This document shows, in pieces, positions 24,087 through 32,504 of a stretch of DNA of 49,180 nucleotides; the stretch's first letter is position 1; each line of letters opens with the position of its first letter. Location: assembly GCA_050741255.1 (NCBI GenBank), contig JBOIEQ010000013.1, positions 1 to 49,180 on the forward strand, given 5' to 3'. The notes below the pieces were generated by a model. It saw only the letters and a list, made by a program, of their open reading frames with translations, was not told where the DNA came from and ran no database searches. Made by a program: the position numbers and the translations under genes. The DNA comes from CAZXNF01 sp050741255. GTDB taxonomy: Bacteria; Pseudomonadota; Gammaproteobacteria; Burkholderiales; SG8-41.

Positions 24087-25082
24087 TCAAAGCTCGATCG
24101 GTTCGCTCTTGAGCAGCGCCGCCAGTTCGTCCGGTTGGTACCACCAGTCATTGCGGTCGCTGCTGTACTGGAAGCCTTCAGGTACGCGCTTGCCCCCGGT
24201 CTCGCGCAGGTATTGCGCTGAATTCCACCACGAGCTGGCCGGCTCGATGACGTAATGATCGTCGAACTCGACGACGTTGTAGGCGTCGTCCGGCGTAATC
24301 ATGATCTCGTGCAGCTTCTCACCGGGCCGGATGCCGATGACCTCGGTCCGGCATTCGGGCGCCACGACCTTCGCGACATCCATGATGTTCATGCTGGGGA
24401 TCTTGGGCACGAAAATCTCGCCGCCCTGCATGCGGTCCAGGCTGTCCAGCACGAATTGCACGCCCCGTCCCAGCGTGATCCAGAACCGCGTCATGCGCGG
24501 GTCGGTGATGGGCAGCACGCCGCCGCGGCGCTTGCCCATGAAAAACGGAATCACGCTGCCGCGAGAACCGATCACGTTGCCGTAGCGCACGACCGAGAAG
24601 CGCGTGCGATGGCGTCCGGACAGCCCATTGCCCGCGATGAACAGTTTGTCGGAGGCGAGCTTGGTGGCGCCGTAGAGATTGGCGGGATTGGCGGCCTTGT
24701 CGGTGGACAGCGCGACGACGCGCTCGACGCCTTGGTCGATGGCTACGTTCAGGACGTTTTCGGCGCCGAGGATGTTGGTCTTGATCGCCTCCATCGGGTT
24801 GTACTCGGAGGCGGGCACCTGCTTCATGGCGGCGGCATGGATCACGACCTGCACGCCGTCGAACGCGCGGTAGAGGCGTTCCTTGTCGCGCACGTCGCCC
24901 AGGAAGTAGCGCAGCACGGGCGATTGCAGCTTCTGCTGCATTTCGAACTGTTTCAGCTCGTCGCGGCTGAAAATGACGATGCGTTCGGGTTTGTGGTGGT
25001 CGAGGACGTGACGTACGAAACGCTTGCCGAATGAACCGGTCGCGCCCGTCACCAAGATCGATTTGCCGTCCAGAAAAGACAT
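24087..25082 (-). CDS. pseB: UDP-N-acetylglucosamine 4,6-dehydratase (inverting), PseB
   Basis: 331 residues. The start MSFLDGKSILVTGATGSFGK carries the Rossmann loop, VIFSRDELKQFEMQQKL is a PseB/FlaA1 hallmark, and YGATKLASDKL holds the SDR Tyr and Lys. The enzyme makes UDP-2-acetamido-2,6-dideoxy-beta-L-arabino-hexos-4-ulose, the entry step of pseudaminic acid synthesis, and passes it to PseC. It ends 131 bp before the MarR-type regulator, the one real gap in this part of the operon. It starts 2 bp after the RmlD-like gene stop. Confidence 0.92.
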   Translation of the reverse strand: MSFLDGKSILVTGATGSFGKRFVRHVLDHHKPERIVIFSRDELKQFEMQQKLQSPVLRYFLGDVRDKERLYRAFDGVQVVIHAAAMKQVPASEYNPMEAIKTNILGAENVLNVAIDQGVERVVALSTDKAANPANLYGATKLASDKLFIAGNGLSGRHRTRFSVVRYGNVIGSRGSVIPFFMGKRRGGVLPITDPRMTRFWITLGRGVQFVLDSLDRMQGGEIFVPKIPSMNIMDVAKVVAPECRTEVIGIRPGEKLHEIMITPDDAYNVVEFDDHYVIEPASSWWNSAQYLRETGGKRVPEGFQYSSDRNDWWYQPDELAALLKSEPIEL

Positions 25083-25084
25083 TT

Positions 25085-26005
25085 TTACTCCGTCACGGCG
25101 GCGAGCAGTTCGACCCGGCGGCCCCCTCGATCCTGCGCCCGCAAAGCCAACAGGGCGTCGTCGACGGTGCCGAGGGAACGGCCGAGGGTTGCACGCGTTT
25201 TGGCGTTATCAAGAGACATGTCGCGCGGGCGTGGAGCGGCCAGCAAAGCGGTCGCGAGTTTACCACGCACGATCAAATGTCCCGGCAGATCAAATGCCTG
25301 GGCGAGCCTCTGCGCGAAGTCGAACTTCGACACGCGTTCGTCGCCGACGACGTTGCAGACGCCGCGCGCGCCGGCCGCGATGAGATCGGTCACCGCGGCG
25401 ACGACGACGTCGCACAGGGTCGGGGTGAACCAGACGTCGTCGAACATCGTGAGGGGCCGGCCAGCCTCCAGGCTGGCGAGGATCCAGTCGCTGAAGGACT
25501 GCCGGTAGCGGTGCCCCCAGCCGAAAAAGTTCGTGCGCACCACCAGCGCATCCGGCGCGATGCGCAGCACTTCCTGCTCGGCTTCGAGCTTGGTCCGCGC
25601 GTAGACGTTGAGCGGTGCCGGCGGCGTGTCTTCCGTGCACAGCGCCTGGGTGCCCGCGAACAGGTGATCGGTCGAGATGTGGATGAAGCGGGCGCCGCAG
25701 GCCGCGGCGGCCGCCGCCGCGTGGGCGGCGATCGTCACGTTGGCGTGGCGGGCGGCGGCCGGGTCACGCTCGCAGGCGTCAACGCTCGTGAGCCCCGCGG
25801 TATGGACGACCAGCGCGGGGGCGATGCGCGCCACTGCGCGCGTGAGCGCCCGTGCATCGTCGAGGTCGAGCGCTTCGCAGCGGGTGCCGCGCAGGGCGAC
25901 GTGTCGCCGGTGCGGCGCCAGCACGACGTCCGCGCGCTCGCGCACGGCGCAGGCCCAGTTGAGCGCCAGCAGGCCGCTGCCGCCGGTGATGAGTATGGTT
26001 TGCAT
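25085..26005 (-). CDS. RmlD-like NAD(P)-dependent sugar reductase (SDR family)
   Basis: 306 residues from ATG at 26005 (MQTILITGGSG), one base after the upstream stop; the open frame to 26179 would overlap that gene widely. GGSGLLALNW is the nucleotide-binding loop, ISTDHLFAG and VYARTKLEAE give the active-site Ser/Thr region and YXXXK, and VVRTNFFGWG follows. This resembles dTDP-4-dehydrorhamnose reductases, but a separate rfbD lies at 32505. A 4-keto reduction in the CDP-sugar branch is a plausible role. It is coupled to the CmcI-like gene upstream and pseB downstream. Confidence 0.8.
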   Translation of the reverse strand: MQTILITGGSGLLALNWACAVRERADVVLAPHRRHVALRGTRCEALDLDDARALTRAVARIAPALVVHTAGLTSVDACERDPAAARHANVTIAAHAAAAAAACGARFIHISTDHLFAGTQALCTEDTPPAPLNVYARTKLEAEQEVLRIAPDALVVRTNFFGWGHRYRQSFSDWILASLEAGRPLTMFDDVWFTPTLCDVVVAAVTDLIAAGARGVCNVVGDERVSKFDFAQRLAQAFDLPGHLIVRGKLATALLAAPRPRDMSLDNAKTRATLGRSLGTVDDALLALRAQDRGGRRVELLAAVTE

Positions 26006-26006
26006 A

Positions 26007-26780
26007 TCAGGCAGCGGACCGACGACGCAGCCACGCGCCGGGCCAGTGCGTGACGTTGGTGGCCAGTGTACTTTCGTTGAAGGGCCAGGGTGGCTGCTCC
26101 AGCACGAATTCCGGATGGGCGGTGGCGAAATCGGCGGCGGCGGCCGACGGATGATCGGTCGCCCATTCCGGCCGGCCACGGGGCACGTCGTGCAAATCCT
26201 GCATGATCCCGTCGGTGGCGACGAGATACGACCCCGGCGTCACCAGCCCGTGATAGGTCTCAAGTTCCGCCTGCACGTGTGCGCGTGTATGGTTGGAGTC
26301 GAGGATCACCAGCACGGTCTCTCCCGGGGCGATCGATTCGCGCACGCGAGCGGCGACCGCGGGATCGATGGCGCTGCCTTCGACCAGTGTGATGAGCGGT
26401 GCGAGCAGATGGTCTTCGATGGCCCGCCGGTTGTGCGGGCGTATTTCAATATCGATTCCGATCACCCGTCCCCGGCCCAGTACGCGGCACAGGCTTGCGT
26501 AGAACACCAGCGATCCGCCATGTGCGACACCGGTTTCCACGATTACGTCAGGCCGGATGCGGTAGATCACTTCCTGCACCCGCACCAGATCCTCCGGCAA
26601 CTGGATGACCGGACGGCCGAGCCAGCTGAAAGTGTACTGGTATTTGCGGGCCCAGCCGACGCGCACCCACTGGCGCGAGAGGATCGCGAAGGCCTCGTCT
26701 GAATACAGACCGACGACGCGGGCGCCGTTGCCGGCATCGACGGTGAGCGTTTGCAGGTCCGTATCGATCTCGAGTTTCAT
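26007..26780 (-). CDS. CmcI-like (cephalosporin hydroxylase family) methyltransferase
   Basis: 257 residues. IVETGVAHGGSLVFYASL is the SAM-binding motif of the CmcI/rhamnosyl O-methyltransferase family, followed by VIGIDIEIRPHNR and VLVILDSNHTRAHV, which carries the metal-binding acidic residues. The family name is historical; many members are O-methyltransferases for sugars. It overlaps the preceding C-methyltransferase-like gene by ATGA (26777-26780), so it probably acts on the same sugar or glycan. The acceptor hydroxyl is unknown. Confidence 0.85.
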   Translation of the reverse strand: MKLEIDTDLQTLTVDAGNGARVVGLYSDEAFAILSRQWVRVGWARKYQYTFSWLGRPVIQLPEDLVRVQEVIYRIRPDVIVETGVAHGGSLVFYASLCRVLGRGRVIGIDIEIRPHNRRAIEDHLLAPLITLVEGSAIDPAVAARVRESIAPGETVLVILDSNHTRAHVQAELETYHGLVTPGSYLVATDGIMQDLHDVPRGRPEWATDHPSAAAADFATAHPEFVLEQPPWPFNESTLATNVTHWPGAWLRRRSAA

Positions 26781-27952
26781 GCGGGTTCCAGAAAGCGGGC
26801 GTGAATGCCTGCCGCCGCCAGCAGGGCGGCATTTTCGCCTCGATAATTCGGATTCATCAACACAATCTGCTGGACACCGCGCGCAGGCAAGGCATGGTAG
26901 TCGACGATCGGGTGGCCGGTTCCGGCCACGAAATGCCCTTGTTTGGCGGGATTGAGATCAATCACGCAATCGATAGCGGTGCACTCGGGATCGACCAGGT
27001 TGACAAAAGTGCAGCCCTTCGCACCCGCGCCCCACACCGCGATGCGTCCCTGGCCCGCATGGCCGTGAATGGTGGCACGCCAGGCATCGAGCTGGCCGGG
27101 CAGGGCCGTCGCGTAGCCGGCGGCCAGCGCCGGTAAGCCGGCACTGTCTGCCCGCGGCGCGCCGGCACCGTCCACGGGTACTGCTTCGAGCCAGAGATAC
27201 TGACCGCTGAACACGTGGCTGACCGATTCCACGCGGAAACCGCTGCGGTTGAACGCGTTGGTCAGCGAGGCGGCCGAAAAAAGCGAGCAGTGTTCGTAGA
27301 ACAGATCCCACACCACGCGATTTCGCAAGATCCATTCCACGCAGGGCGTCTCGAAGAATACGCGCGACTTCGGCGTTGCCGGCAGCGCGGCGCGCACGGC
27401 ACTCAGCAACGCGCATGGCGCAGGCACATGTTCGATCACATGCCGGCAGACGACGGTGTCGGCCAGGATGTGTGCGCACTCGGGTCCGTAGGCGCGGCGC
27501 TCGAAACGCGCGCGGCCATCGAGATCGCTGTCGGGGCCGGTATAACTGGGATCAAAGCCGTAACCGGTGTTGCGGCCTGACGGGTCGGCCACCAGCTTGC
27601 GCAGGAATGTGCCCTTGCCGCAGCCCACTTCAACGATGCGGTGGCCTTGTACGCCGCGTGCGCCCCGCAGATGCCGTACGCGTTCGTCGAGGTGCGCTTC
27701 AAACGCGGGGGAACATTCCTGCGTATTGTCGTAGCCCGCACCGTAGGCGAGCAGGGCCGGATCGAAGGCTGCGTTGAAGACGAACCCACAATCGGCGCAG
27801 ACCCGCATGTCGAGTTCGCCGCGGGTGATGGCGCGTGCGGCAGCGGCGTCTGCAAACAGCAGGTTCTGGTGCACGGGCACGTTCGGCTGACGCAGGAAGG
27901 CATGCGGCGTTGCTGTACCGCAGATGGGACAGGGCTTGTGCGCTTCGTTCAT
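26777..27952 (-). CDS. SAM-dependent C-methyltransferase-like protein (zinc and Methyltransf_14-type domains)
   Basis: 391 residues from ATG at 27952, which makes an ATGA overlap with the upstream gene. The N-terminus has a zinc-ribbon-like pair (CPICG at 8-12, CADCGF further on), then the SAM domain with IVEVGCGKGTFLRKLV and VCRHVIEHVPAP, then a C-terminal Rossmann-like segment (IAVWGAGAKGCTFVNL) as in Methyltransf_14. This three-part layout is shared with sugar C-methyltransferases such as NovU and TylCIII, though the catalytic region here is more divergent than in the paralogue at 29387. It may be a second C-methylation or an accessory enzyme. Confidence 0.75.
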   Translation of the reverse strand: MNEAHKPCPICGTATPHAFLRQPNVPVHQNLLFADAAAARAITRGELDMRVCADCGFVFNAAFDPALLAYGAGYDNTQECSPAFEAHLDERVRHLRGARGVQGHRIVEVGCGKGTFLRKLVADPSGRNTGYGFDPSYTGPDSDLDGRARFERRAYGPECAHILADTVVCRHVIEHVPAPCALLSAVRAALPATPKSRVFFETPCVEWILRNRVVWDLFYEHCSLFSAASLTNAFNRSGFRVESVSHVFSGQYLWLEAVPVDGAGAPRADSAGLPALAAGYATALPGQLDAWRATIHGHAGQGRIAVWGAGAKGCTFVNLVDPECTAIDCVIDLNPAKQGHFVAGTGHPIVDYHALPARGVQQIVLMNPNYRGENAALLAAAGIHARFLEPA

Positions 27953-28863
27953 GCGGCCGGCGCCCGCGCCGTCCGGCGCCACCACTCGACGGTGTCACGC
28001 AGCCCTTCGGTCAGCGTGTACCGGGGCTTCCAGCCCAGGCTTTCCAGGCGGGAGACCTCACCGACGACGCGGGGGGCCTCGGCTGCGGGGGCGGGGATTG
28101 CGCCAAGCCGGAGCAGATCGGGGCGGCCGACCGCTTGTGCCAGGAGGGCGCCGATCTCGCCGAGTGATACGCCCGTGCCCGAGGCGATATTGACGGCACC
28201 GGGGTGCCTGCATTCGAGCAGGGTCACGAAGGCTCGTGCGGCATCCGCGACGTGCAGATAGTCGCGCACCTGCCGCCCGTGCGTGCACAACGCGGGCACA
28301 CCGGCCAGGAGAGACTCAATCACCGCCGGCACGAAACGCCGGGATTTTTCGTAAGGGCCGTAGAGAAAGAACAGCCGGCCCCACGCGGCGCTGAATCCAG
28401 AAGCGCTCGCGATGACGTCGAGTTGTGCGCCCAGCGCAGTCTTGGCGCGTCCGTAGGCGGTGTCGGGCCGGAGCGGGGTCACGTCTTCGTGGCAGAGCCC
28501 GTCCTGCCAATCGTACTCCATGCAGGTACCGGCGACCACCGCACGCTGGCCGCCGCACTGGCCGAAAGTTTCGAGGAGGGCGGTGCTGCCGGCGCGCCAG
28601 CACTCGTTTTCGGGGGAAGTGCGGTAGTCGTCCGGATTCGTGCACCACGCCAGGTGCAACAGGTGCGTGGGCAAGCTTGCCTTGATCACCGCTGCGGCCT
28701 GCAGCGGATCGCGCAGATCGGCGCGGTGCCATTGCGAGGCCGGCAACGCCGGTGATGAGGTGCGCGACGACACGGCGTGTACCGTATAGCCAGTATCCGC
28801 GAGCAACGCGAGTACTTGCCGTCCGACAAAACCCGCGGCGCCGGTGACCAGCACGCGCGTCAT
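27949..28863 (-). CDS. NAD-dependent epimerase/dehydratase (sugar 4-ketoreductase candidate)
   Basis: 304 residues, extended SDR. VLVTGAAGFVGRQVL is the Rossmann loop, AYGRAKTALG carries YXXXK, and RDYLHVADAARAFV is the conserved substrate-side strand. Its place directly after the 3,5-epimerase-like gene (ATGA overlap at 28860-28863) and behind rfbF, rfbG and a C-methyltransferase suggests it reduces the 4-keto group of the CDP-sugar to finish the pathway. Epimerase activity is also possible. Confidence 0.8.
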   Translation of the reverse strand: MTRVLVTGAAGFVGRQVLALLADTGYTVHAVSSRTSSPALPASQWHRADLRDPLQAAAVIKASLPTHLLHLAWCTNPDDYRTSPENECWRAGSTALLETFGQCGGQRAVVAGTCMEYDWQDGLCHEDVTPLRPDTAYGRAKTALGAQLDVIASASGFSAAWGRLFFLYGPYEKSRRFVPAVIESLLAGVPALCTHGRQVRDYLHVADAARAFVTLLECRHPGAVNIASGTGVSLGEIGALLAQAVGRPDLLRLGAIPAPAAEAPRVVGEVSRLESLGWKPRYTLTEGLRDTVEWWRRTARAPAA

Positions 28864-29390
28864 GCAGTGAAATCCGGGAAACCGCGATCACGCGCCGAAA
28901 CCACCCGCGGTGCTTCCGGCCACTCGATGCCGAACGCGGGATCGTCCCAACGCACGCCGCGCGCCGATTCCGCGTGATAGCGCTGCGAGATCTGGTAGCT
29001 TACTTCGCAGTCGTCGGTAAGGGTCAGCAGGCCGTGCGCACACCCTTCGGGTACGTAGAGCAGGCGTGGATCCCCCGCGGATAGTCGTGTTGCGTGCCAG
29101 CGGCGGAAGGACGGTGAATCGGCCCGCAGGTCCACGATGACGTCGTGGAGTGAGCCACGGGTGCAGCGGATGAGTTTGGTCTCGGCATGCGGTGCGGTCT
29201 GGTAGTGCATGCCGCGCAGTGTGCCGCGTTGTGGGCTGAACGAAATATTGCACTGGACGACGCGGGCGTCGAGTCCGTGTGCCCGGAACGTTTCCGCGCA
29301 AAAGCTGCGTATGAACAGGCCGCGCTCGTCCGCGACGGGTTCGAGTTCGATCACGAAGGCACCCGCGACAGACGTTGGCAAGAGTTTCAA
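28860..29390 (-). CDS. dTDP-4-dehydrorhamnose 3,5-epimerase-like protein (CDP-sugar branch)
   Basis: 176 residues from TTG at 29390, which overlaps the upstream stop as TTGA; the longer frame to 29486 runs into that gene. The cupin pattern of RfbC is present: DERGLFIRSF, GTLRGMHYQ with the catalytic His, DVIVDLR, YVPEGCAHGLL. A second, separate rfbC lies at 33410 in the dTDP-rhamnose set, so this copy most likely epimerises the C-methylated CDP-4-keto-6-deoxy sugar at C3 and/or C5. Such duplicates are usual in C-methyl sugar pathways. Confidence 0.82.
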   Translation of the reverse strand: MKLLPTSVAGAFVIELEPVADERGLFIRSFCAETFRAHGLDARVVQCNISFSPQRGTLRGMHYQTAPHAETKLIRCTRGSLHDVIVDLRADSPSFRRWHATRLSAGDPRLLYVPEGCAHGLLTLTDDCEVSYQISQRYHAESARGVRWDDPAFGIEWPEAPRVVSARDRGFPDFTA

Positions 29391-30616
29391 GCGAGCACCT
29401 CGAGCCGGGGGATAGGCACAACGAAACGGCCGCCCCAGTCGCGGATGCCAGCCATCTGCGCCGTGACTTCCGAAGTCAGGTTCCACGGCAGGATCAGCAC
29501 GTAGTCGGGCCGGGTTTCAAAAAGGTGTGCGGGCGCATATACCGGAATGCGGCTGCCCGGCAGCAGCAGGCCTTGCTTGTGCGGGCTGCGGTCCACCGTG
29601 TACTCGAGCAGGTCGGAGCCGATGCCGCAGAAATTGAGGAGCGTATTGCCCTTCGCGGGCGCGCCGTAGCCGGCGACGCGTTTGCTTTCCTGCCTGGCTG
29701 TCCGGAGAAATGCCAGTAGCGACTGCGCCGTGCGCCGGGCTTGCGCCTGAAACGCCGGGTAAGTACCCAGCTCTTCGAGCCCTGCGCGAACCTCGGCCGC
29801 CAGTATGGCCGCTACCCGCGGTCCCGCGGGTCTGCCGGCGTCCGCACGGACGGCATGCACGCGTAATGAACCGCCGTGCGTGGGCAGTTCATCCACGTCG
29901 TGTACCTTCAGGCCGTGCCGCGCCAGAACCCGACACGCGGTATGGAACGAAAAATACGAGAAGTGCTCGTGGTACAGCGTATCGAACTGATTGCCTTCGA
30001 TCAGGCGCAGTAGATGCGGAAATTCGAGCGTGAGCACGCCGGCGGGCTTCAGCAGCGGTGCGAAGCCGGCGGTGAAGTCGTTGAGGTCCGGTACGTGTGC
30101 TAACACGTTGTTGGCGACAATGAGGTCCGCGCGTCGTCCTTCCGCGACGAGGCGCCGGGCCGTGGGTGTACCGAAGAACTCCGTCACGGTCGGAATGCCC
30201 TTCGCCGTCGCGGCGGCGGCAACGTTGGCCGCCGGTTCAATGCCGAGGACCGGCACAGCGAGCGCGCGGAAGTACTGCAGCAGGTAGCCATCGTTGCTGG
30301 CGACTTCGATGACCAGGCTGTCCGGGCCCAGCGCGCATTCGCTGGTCATGCGCGCGGCGTAGGCTTGGCAATGTTCGAGCCAGGTATCGGCGTAGGACGA
30401 GAAATAAACGTAGTCGCTGAAGATGCGCTGCGGCGATTCAAAGGCTTCTAGTTGCACGAGCATGCACGCGCCGCAGACCCAGGCGTGCAATGGATAGTGC
30501 GCTTCGTCAAAGGCCGCATCGGCGGGCTTCACAAATGCGTTCGACAGCGGCATGCGTCCCAGATCGCAGAACGTGACCGTCAGGGGCGCGCCGCAGAACC
30601 GGCAGACCGCGGCCAC
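29387..30616 (-). CDS. Sugar C-methyltransferase, NovU/TylCIII-like
   Basis: 409 residues from GTG at 30616. The N-terminal zinc-binding part has C5/C8 (CRFCG) and C48/C51 (CGACM), as in Methyltransf_13. The SAM domain has VIEVASNDGYLLQYF and NNVLAHVPDLNDF, and FDTLYHEHFSYFS holds the His/Tyr-rich catalytic segment. RVAGYGAPAKGNTLLNF is the C-terminal Methyltransf_14 domain. NovU and TylCIII methylate C5 or C3 of 4-keto-6-deoxy NDP-sugars next to the keto group. Following rfbF and rfbG, the expected product is a CDP-linked C-methyl 4-keto-6-deoxyhexose. Confidence 0.88.
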   Translation of the reverse strand: MAAVCRFCGAPLTVTFCDLGRMPLSNAFVKPADAAFDEAHYPLHAWVCGACMLVQLEAFESPQRIFSDYVYFSSYADTWLEHCQAYAARMTSECALGPDSLVIEVASNDGYLLQYFRALAVPVLGIEPAANVAAAATAKGIPTVTEFFGTPTARRLVAEGRRADLIVANNVLAHVPDLNDFTAGFAPLLKPAGVLTLEFPHLLRLIEGNQFDTLYHEHFSYFSFHTACRVLARHGLKVHDVDELPTHGGSLRVHAVRADAGRPAGPRVAAILAAEVRAGLEELGTYPAFQAQARRTAQSLLAFLRTARQESKRVAGYGAPAKGNTLLNFCGIGSDLLEYTVDRSPHKQGLLLPGSRIPVYAPAHLFETRPDYVLILPWNLTSEVTAQMAGIRDWGGRFVVPIPRLEVLA

Positions 30617-30617
30617 G

Positions 30618-31670
30618 CTATAGGCAACCCTGAAACGTGGCGATCTCCGTGCGGCTCAGTTCACGCGCATCCGCGCCGGCGGCCAGCGCCCGGTACCAGC
30701 CAAGTGTCGCGGTCAGCGCAGCGTCGAGCGCCTGTCGTGGTCGCCAGCCGAGGCCGCGCCTCGCCTTGCCCGCGTCCAGCACCAGCAGCGCGGTTTCCGG
30801 CGGCTGCGGCGCACCTTCCGATTCCCAACGGCCATTGCCCCAGAGCGCCGTCGCCCGGGTGATCAATTCGCGCACGCTGATCGCTGCGTCGGCGTCCGGA
30901 CCGAAATTCCATGCTGTAGCGCAGGCCCGGTCGCCAGCGAACAACTGCTCGGCGAGGAGCAGGTAGCCATGCAGCGGGTCTAGGACGTGCTGCCAGGGCC
31001 GCACGGCGTCCGGGTAGCGGAGGCGCAATGGCTGTCCGGCGGAATAGGCGCGAACGAGGTCGGGGATCAAACGGTCTTCCGCCCAGTCGCCGCCGCCGAT
31101 CACATTGCCCGCGCGCGCGGTTGCCACCAGGGCGCCCTGCCCGAAATAAGCACGACGGCAGGCGTCGGTCACGATCTCCGCACACGCTTTGCTGCTGGAA
31201 TAGGGGTCGTGGCCGCCGAGCGGGTCGCTTTCCACGTACGGACGAGTGTCCGTCGGCCGCGGCGTATAGCATTTGTCACTGGTCACCACAAGCACCGCGC
31301 GCACGCCAGGGACAAGGCGCACGGCTTCGAGGAGATTGAATGTGCCCATGACGTTGGTCGCGTAGGTTTCCGCGGGCTCGGCGTAAGACCGGCGCACCAG
31401 CGCTTGCGCAGCCAGATGCAACACGATATCCGGTTGCGCGCGTTGCAGTGACGTCCGCAGATGCTCCGCGTCGCGGACATCTCCGAGTACCGATGTGAGC
31501 ACCTCGCCGACCCGCGCGGCTTCGAACAGGCTCGGCCGTGTCGGGGGGGCGAGCGCGTAGCCGGTTACGGTAGCGCCCAGTTCCTGTAGCCACAAAGACA
31601 GCCATGCTCCCTTGAAGCCGGTATGCCCTGTGACAAAAACACGGCGCCCGCGCCAGAACGCCGGAGTCAC
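30618..31670 (-). CDS. rfbG: CDP-glucose 4,6-dehydratase
   Basis: 350 residues from GTG at 31670, which gives a GTGA overlap with the rfbF stop and the usual N-terminus (TPAFWRGRRVFVTGHTGFKG). Upstream GTG codons at 31676 and 31685 are alternatives. The VFVTGHTGFKGAWLSLWLQ start, the VTSDKCY active-site Thr segment, and DPYSSSKACAE with YXXXK are diagnostic for RfbG. It converts CDP-glucose to CDP-4-keto-6-deoxyglucose with bound NAD. No rfbH (C3 dehydrase) follows, so the pathway keeps the 3-OH, unlike 3,6-dideoxyhexose synthesis. Confidence 0.93.
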   Translation of the reverse strand: MTPAFWRGRRVFVTGHTGFKGAWLSLWLQELGATVTGYALAPPTRPSLFEAARVGEVLTSVLGDVRDAEHLRTSLQRAQPDIVLHLAAQALVRRSYAEPAETYATNVMGTFNLLEAVRLVPGVRAVLVVTSDKCYTPRPTDTRPYVESDPLGGHDPYSSSKACAEIVTDACRRAYFGQGALVATARAGNVIGGGDWAEDRLIPDLVRAYSAGQPLRLRYPDAVRPWQHVLDPLHGYLLLAEQLFAGDRACATAWNFGPDADAAISVRELITRATALWGNGRWESEGAPQPPETALLVLDAGKARRGLGWRPRQALDAALTATLGWYRALAAGADARELSRTEIATFQGCL

Positions 31671-32437
31671 GCCCACGTTTTCCACGGCGCACACCCCGAC
31701 ACCCACTGTTCCTCGAGAGCGTTCTTGTCACGCAGCGTATCCATCGGTTGCCAGTAGCCGCGATGCTGATAGGCGGCGAGCTCGCCGCGGGCGGCCAGCG
31801 TTTCGAGGGGCTCGCGCTCCCAATAGGTGCTGTCACCCGCAATGCTGTCGAGCACGCGCGGTGACAGTACGAAGAAGCCACCGTTGATCCAGCCGCGGTC
31901 ACCCTGCGGCTTCTCCTCGAAGCACGAGACGCGTGTGCCGTCGATGACGAGCGCACCGTAGCGACCCGGCGGCTGCACGGCGGTGAGCGTGGCCTGCCGG
32001 CCCTGCGCGCGGTGAAAGGCGATCAGCGCGCGGATGTCGATATCCGCGACGCCATCGCCGTAGGTGAAGCAGAAATCCTCGTTTCCCAGGTACGCCGCGA
32101 CGCGCTTCAGGCGGCCGCCGGTCATGGTCCGCTCGCCGGTGTCCACCAGCGTGACGCGCCACGGTTCGGCGGTGTTCGCGTGCACTTCGCGCCGGTTGTG
32201 CTCCAGGTCGAAGGTCACGTCGGCCGTGTGCAGGAAGTAGTTCGCGAAATACTCCTTGATCAGGTAGCCCTTGTAGCCGCAGCACACGATGAACTCGGTG
32301 ATGCCGTGCGCGGCGTAGATCTTCATGATGTGCCACAGCATCGGCCGCCCGCCGATCTCGATCATCGGCTTGGGACGCAGATGCGACTCCTCGGCGAGAC
32401 GGGTACCGAGTCCGCCGGCGAGGATGACGGCCTTCAT
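31667..32437 (-). CDS. rfbF: Glucose-1-phosphate cytidylyltransferase
   Basis: 256 residues. MKAVILAGGLGTRLAEE is the nucleotidyltransferase loop, RPKPMIEIGGRPMLWHIMK and FCFTYGDGVADID are RfbF-specific, and FFVLSPRVLDSI and YWQPMDTLRDK close the fold. It makes CDP-glucose from CTP and glucose-1-phosphate and starts the CDP-sugar branch. It has its own promoter-like region with two palindromes (32472-32500) and is coupled to rfbG by GTGA. Confidence 0.94.
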   Translation of the reverse strand: MKAVILAGGLGTRLAEESHLRPKPMIEIGGRPMLWHIMKIYAAHGITEFIVCCGYKGYLIKEYFANYFLHTADVTFDLEHNRREVHANTAEPWRVTLVDTGERTMTGGRLKRVAAYLGNEDFCFTYGDGVADIDIRALIAFHRAQGRQATLTAVQPPGRYGALVIDGTRVSCFEEKPQGDRGWINGGFFVLSPRVLDSIAGDSTYWEREPLETLAARGELAAYQHRGYWQPMDTLRDKNALEEQWVSGCAPWKTWA

Positions 32438-32471
32438 GCGGCAGCGCCGGCGGGACGTGCGTGGAAGCGAT

Positions 32472-32500
32472 GGAACATGATGTTCCGATTATACAATCGG
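32472..32500 (-). promoter_or_regulatory. Candidate rfbF promoter with two adjoining palindromes
   Basis: On the minus strand a TATAAT (-10; 32493-32488) lies 51 nt upstream of the rfbF ATG. It is centred in CCGATT-N4-AATCGG (32485-32500) and followed by the perfect inverted repeat GGAACATGATGTTCC (32472-32486). No good -35 is seen at 17 bp (AGGGCC), so an activator may be needed. The palindromes could be operator sites, or the first could form a hairpin in read-through RNA from rfbD, whose stop is at 32505. Confidence 0.5.
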
Positions 32501-32504
32501 GGGC

